From NCBI GenBank assembly GCA_902762335.1, contig CACWNZ010000045.1, forward strand, positions 1-8,360: a DNA stretch of 8,360 bases, in the 5' to 3' direction. A model generated the notes under the pieces. The model was not told the DNA's origin. It ran no database searches and saw nothing but the letters and a program-made list of their open reading frames with translations. Origin of the DNA: an uncultured Ruminococcus sp. GTDB taxonomy: Bacteria; Bacillota; Clostridia; Oscillospirales; Acutalibacteraceae. Within the stretch, counting starts at the first letter, position 1, and each line of letters opens with the position of its first letter. The translations under genes were made by a program, and so were the position numbers. Positions 5,702 to 8,360 of the stretch are shown one piece after another.

Positions 5702-8212
5702 ATGAATAATAAAACCGACATAATACAAAACGTATGTATTTGCGAAAGCTTCGTCATGATGCTAGGCGGCAGCGGAGCCGTGACGGTCACGGGTACGGAT
5801 CGCTTTACCGAGGAGATCGCGCCGGAGTGGAGGAACGTAATAAAGCTATGCGGCGGCCGCGACCACGTTATCGGACTTCGCGCCGACGGCACCTTAGCTT
5901 CCTTCGGTGACGACAGCTTCGGGCAGTGTCAGATACAGGGACTTAAGGGTATAAAGGACGTCTTTGCATCGGGTGACGTTACCGCCGTGATAGACGAGAA
6001 CGAAAAGCTAACGGTAATAGGCAGGTATCCCGCGGCTGCTTCGGAAAACCACGGCGACGAAGAAAAATATTACGAAAATGAAGCCGAAAGTGAAAAATTC
6101 AACTACTCTGTCGAGAACGGGGCAGTAACGCTGAACGGCTATAACTGTGAAGAAAAGCAGGTCTGTGTTCCGTGCAGGATCGGCGGCAGACCTGTAGATA
6201 AAATAGCGGACGAAGCCTTCAAGGGCAGAAATGATATTGAGACGGTGCGCTTTTATAACGATCTGCGCACTATCGGCAGATCTGCGTTCTGGGGCTGCAG
6301 TGGTCTGAGACGGCTATATCTTGGTCATAAAGGACTTGAAAGCATAGGAGACAGCGCATTCTGGCAGTGTACCTCTCTTGAGGAGCTTGAGCTTGACGGA
6401 AACGGGCTTAAGATCGGTCAGAACGCCTTCAGAGGCTGCGCTTCGTTAAAAAGCGTGAGGCTCGGAGACGGTGTTTCCGTAATAAGCAATAATGCCTTTG
6501 CGCGCTGTACGGGTCTTGAGAGGATCATCATTCCCGACAGCATAAAAACCATAGGCGACAGTGCCTTCTATAAATGCGATAAGCTCGTTATTTGCGGAGG
6601 TAAGGATTCCTTTGCCGAAAAATATGCGGCTTCTCACGGTATCGGCTTTGAGGTCTGTCAGTCTGAGATCACTGAAACGGAGGTTCCCGAAGCTAATGAC
6701 GCCTTGTCCGAAATAAAAAAACTCAGCCCGGAAAGCTTTCTCGAAATGAATAAGGTATGCATGGATGATATTGAAAGGCGTTTTCCCACGGGGGATAACG
6801 GCTATTCGGGTCAGATCCGTTTTATCGGTATTTACTATATGGTCTCACAGGGCAGAAGTCTCTTTAGTCTCAGCGAGTCCGTAAGAAGAGTATATATGCT
6901 GTACGACATTGAGGTGCAGGCGGCTCCGGATAAGGAAGGAAAAAGCTTCAGACCTCTGAAATACTGTACTTCATTCTGTTTTCCGCTTGTCAGTGAGGAA
7001 AACGATCGTATCCGTGTCGATACGTGCGAAAAGAAAGTATGCAGCGTTACCAATTATACCCATCCGTATTTTTATTACGGTTATTATGACTTTAATGACA
7101 TGATCGGTTGTCTCGACCAAGAATGTTTCGATAAAAGACTTAAGACCTCCGTATGCCTGGCAAAGTCCCCGGGGTATGAATACGATACAGAGGGTACACG
7201 GGTCAGTACCAAAGCTATAGATCTTTCGGAACTTCTTGATGCGCTTGAAGTAAAAACCGGAAATGACGTTCTTGATTGCTTCTTTGGCGAGATATCAATG
7301 GCGGAAAAAGAAAATGATGGATCTCTGTACGAAGAATTTCAGAAAATGCTGAAAAGCATTGACGATATGGTCTCAAGTATGAAGAACTCCCTCAGATATA
7401 TCGGCATAAATGATGAAAACCTGATAGAGACTCTGAGCGAGGAAAAACGATACGAGTGGGAAGCCGAGGCTGTAAAAAGTCTCACGTCTCCCGGTACCTT
7501 CGGCGTATGTACTCCCGATTACAAGAAGATACTCTCGGATTACGAGGCGGGCGTATATGACGGGATCGGATTATTCAAGAAACCCCCGATATCGCTGGAA
7601 AAGACCAAGCAGGGATTCGAGGACAGGATCATTGACGGCATATCTATGACCCTGTATAACGATCCTGAAGAGACGAATAAAAAGCTTATCAAAAAACAGG
7701 GTCTGAGCGTGTTCCCTATGAGAGGCACCTGCGGTATATGTCAGAGCGGCAACCTTGCGACACTTGCCGGGATAGGACACGTTACAGAGGCAAGGGCTAT
7801 ATCTGCAGCCCTGCGTTGTTCGCAGACGGTGTTTGATAATATTAACCTTACAGATCTGCGTACCTCAAAAAGGGGAGCAACTACCTCTTTTGACAGACAG
7901 GAGATACTTGACAGATTAGGATGTCCGACCACGCTGATCGTGGTAAAGTATCAAAGATCAAAAACTGTAGCGGAGCTTGCAGAGATCATAAGAAGCGGAC
8001 GGATCGTGATAGTCTCTGTAGATGCGTCAAGATTGTGGAAGATAGAAAATTGCGGCGGACACGCTATCTCGCTTATCAGCGTTACCGAGGACGGAAGCAA
8101 ATTCATATATAATGATACGGGCGCGGGTGTGATGAAGGCGATAACGGCAGATGAGCTTTCAAAGTGTCTGATTGCCGCTCGTATCAACGTTACAAAAAAT
8201 ATAGTCAGGTAG
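5702..8212 (+). CDS. Modular protein: RCC1-like blades, BspA-type LRRs and C-terminal papain/C39-like cysteine peptidase domain
   Basis: The product has 836 residues, with GAGGAAAG at 5690-5697 supporting the start. Residues 8-110 contain about two and a half RCC1-like blades (HVIGLRADGTLASFGDDSFGQC at 55-76 is typical), too few for a full seven-bladed propeller. Residues 165-318 hold six BspA-type LRR_5 units with the conserved Phe at 173, 196, 220, 243, 266 and 289, closed by the usual SFAEKYAASHGIGF cap. Residues 325-660 are unassigned, Tyr/Cys-rich, with a helical stretch at 541-563. Residues 665-836 look like a papain-fold peptidase: RGTCGICQSGN with Cys677 and Cys680, His787 in GGHAIS, and Asn804/Asp805 in IYNDTGAG, in the correct order and spacing. 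In a papain-style alignment Cys680 is the nucleophile; in a C39-style alignment it is Cys677. There is no signal peptide, unlike secreted BspA proteins, so it should act in the cytoplasm unless exported by another route. Amidase, transglutaminase or toxin activity on the same fold is possible. Confidence 0.92.
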   Translation: MNNKTDIIQNVCICESFVMMLGGSGAVTVTGTDRFTEEIAPEWRNVIKLCGGRDHVIGLRADGTLASFGDDSFGQCQIQGLKGIKDVFASGDVTAVIDENEKLTVIGRYPAAASENHGDEEKYYENEAESEKFNYSVENGAVTLNGYNCEEKQVCVPCRIGGRPVDKIADEAFKGRNDIETVRFYNDLRTIGRSAFWGCSGLRRLYLGHKGLESIGDSAFWQCTSLEELELDGNGLKIGQNAFRGCASLKSVRLGDGVSVISNNAFARCTGLERIIIPDSIKTIGDSAFYKCDKLVICGGKDSFAEKYAASHGIGFEVCQSEITETEVPEANDALSEIKKLSPESFLEMNKVCMDDIERRFPTGDNGYSGQIRFIGIYYMVSQGRSLFSLSESVRRVYMLYDIEVQAAPDKEGKSFRPLKYCTSFCFPLVSEENDRIRVDTCEKKVCSVTNYTHPYFYYGYYDFNDMIGCLDQECFDKRLKTSVCLAKSPGYEYDTEGTRVSTKAIDLSELLDALEVKTGNDVLDCFFGEISMAEKENDGSLYEEFQKMLKSIDDMVSSMKNSLRYIGINDENLIETLSEEKRYEWEAEAVKSLTSPGTFGVCTPDYKKILSDYEAGVYDGIGLFKKPPISLEKTKQGFEDRIIDGISMTLYNDPEETNKKLIKKQGLSVFPMRGTCGICQSGNLATLAGIGHVTEARAISAALRCSQTVFDNINLTDLRTSKRGATTSFDRQEILDRLGCPTTLIVVKYQRSKTVAELAEIIRSGRIVIVSVDASRLWKIENCGGHAISLISVTEDGSKFIYNDTGAGVMKAITADELSKCLIAARINVTKNIVR
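6197..6655 (+). repeat. Six BspA-type (LRR_5) leucine-rich repeats within the RCC1-LRR-peptidase gene
   Basis: Six protein repeats of 23-24 residues follow the pattern I-x-x-x-A-F-x-x-C-x-x-L-x-x-[IVL]-x-[IL]. The Phe positions are spaced 23, 24, 23, 23 and 23 residues apart. The array ends in the capping motif common in this family. Such repeats usually bind protein partners. Confidence 0.9.
7679..8212 (+). other. Papain/C39-like cysteine peptidase domain (C-terminal domain of the 5702-8212 product)
   Basis: The candidate nucleophiles are encoded by TGC at 7730-7732 (Cys677) and TGT at 7739-7741 (Cys680). The catalytic His is encoded by CAC at 8060-8062 (His787), and the third residue is Asn804 or Asp805. 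GTCGIC resembles papain GSCGSC, and GHAIS followed about 17 residues later by YND resembles papain NHAV...KNSW and C39 GH...NDP. The call rests on motif order seen by eye. Confidence 0.7.
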
Positions 8213-8219
8213 AGGAGGG
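8211..8219 (+). promoter_or_regulatory. Ribosome binding site of the last gene, overlapping the previous stop codon
   Basis: AGAGGAGGG begins inside the TAG stop of the peptidase gene (8210-8212) and lies 8 bases before the ATG at 8228. This fixes the start of the last gene and suggests coupled translation. Confidence 0.85.
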
Positions 8220-8227
8220 AAAAGGAT

Positions 8228-8360
8228 ATGAAATTCGAGGACAGAATGGACAAGCTTTATGCTTCGGACGGTATGGGTACGATAAGTGACGGCTCGGAGA
8301 TATCGGTGCCGTTCACGGTCGGGCTTAACGACAGTCAGGGTGACGCCCTGCTCGTATGGA
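8228..8360 (+). CDS. Start of a further gene in the cluster, 3'-truncated, function unknown
   Basis: Forty-four residues are visible before the window ends. They begin MKFEDRMDKLYAS and continue through a Gly/Ser/Asp-rich part to a probable beta strand (SVPFTVGL) and DALLVW. There is no signal peptide. A near-consensus ribosome binding site and a 15-base gap after the peptidase gene make this a real gene in the same transcription unit. Too little is visible to assign a family. Confidence 0.8.
   Translation, partial: MKFEDRMDKLYASDGMGTISDGSEISVPFTVGLNDSQGDALLVW

Noticed and set aside
8228..8360. TerD-type tellurium resistance protein for the last gene
   Set aside because: The 44 visible residues do not show a recognisable TerD pattern.

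Overview
The window is a densely packed, one-strand gene cluster (all genes on +) of moderate GC. It has strong AGGAGG-type ribosome binding sites, a BspA-type leucine-rich-repeat protein and a style of codon use that together suggest a gut-type Firmicute (Ruminococcus/Clostridia-like). This placement is inference from style, not from a marker gene. No RNA gene, integrase, transposase, CRISPR array or convincing promoter is visible.

Layout: (1) 1-909, the 3' part of a helical-protein gene cut by the window edge. (2) 1005-2285, its full-length tandem paralogue, about 82% identical over the shared part but with a different C-terminus. (3) 2302-3060, a small charged helical protein with a disordered Asn/Asp-rich tail. 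(4) 3063-4406, an intact AAA+ ATPase with an N-terminal three-helix bundle, a Pro-rich linker and a C-terminal helix, the architecture of Vps4/katanin-class ATPases. (5) A 104-base spacer holding a strong stem-loop. (6) 4511-5674, a second AAA-like protein whose Walker A and Walker B motifs are degenerate. (7) 5702-8212, a large modular protein: RCC1-like blades, six BspA-type LRRs, an unassigned middle, and a C-terminal papain/C39-like cysteine peptidase domain. (8) 8228-8360, the start of another gene. Spacers are 2 to 104 bases and each gene has a well-placed ribosome binding site, so this is probably one operon.

Working model (inference): the helical proteins are filament or scaffold subunits remodelled by the Vps4-like motor, the degenerate AAA protein is a regulatory or adaptor partner, and the RCC1-LRR-peptidase is an effector or processing enzyme. 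A roughly 20-residue motif near the C-terminus is shared by the first helical protein and the otherwise unrelated degenerate AAA protein, which ties them together as if by a common docking or processing tag. No protein shows a signal peptide or transmembrane segment, so the machinery looks cytoplasmic. I do not recognise the whole as a named system; an ESCRT-III/Vps4-like bacterial module is the most interesting testable reading.
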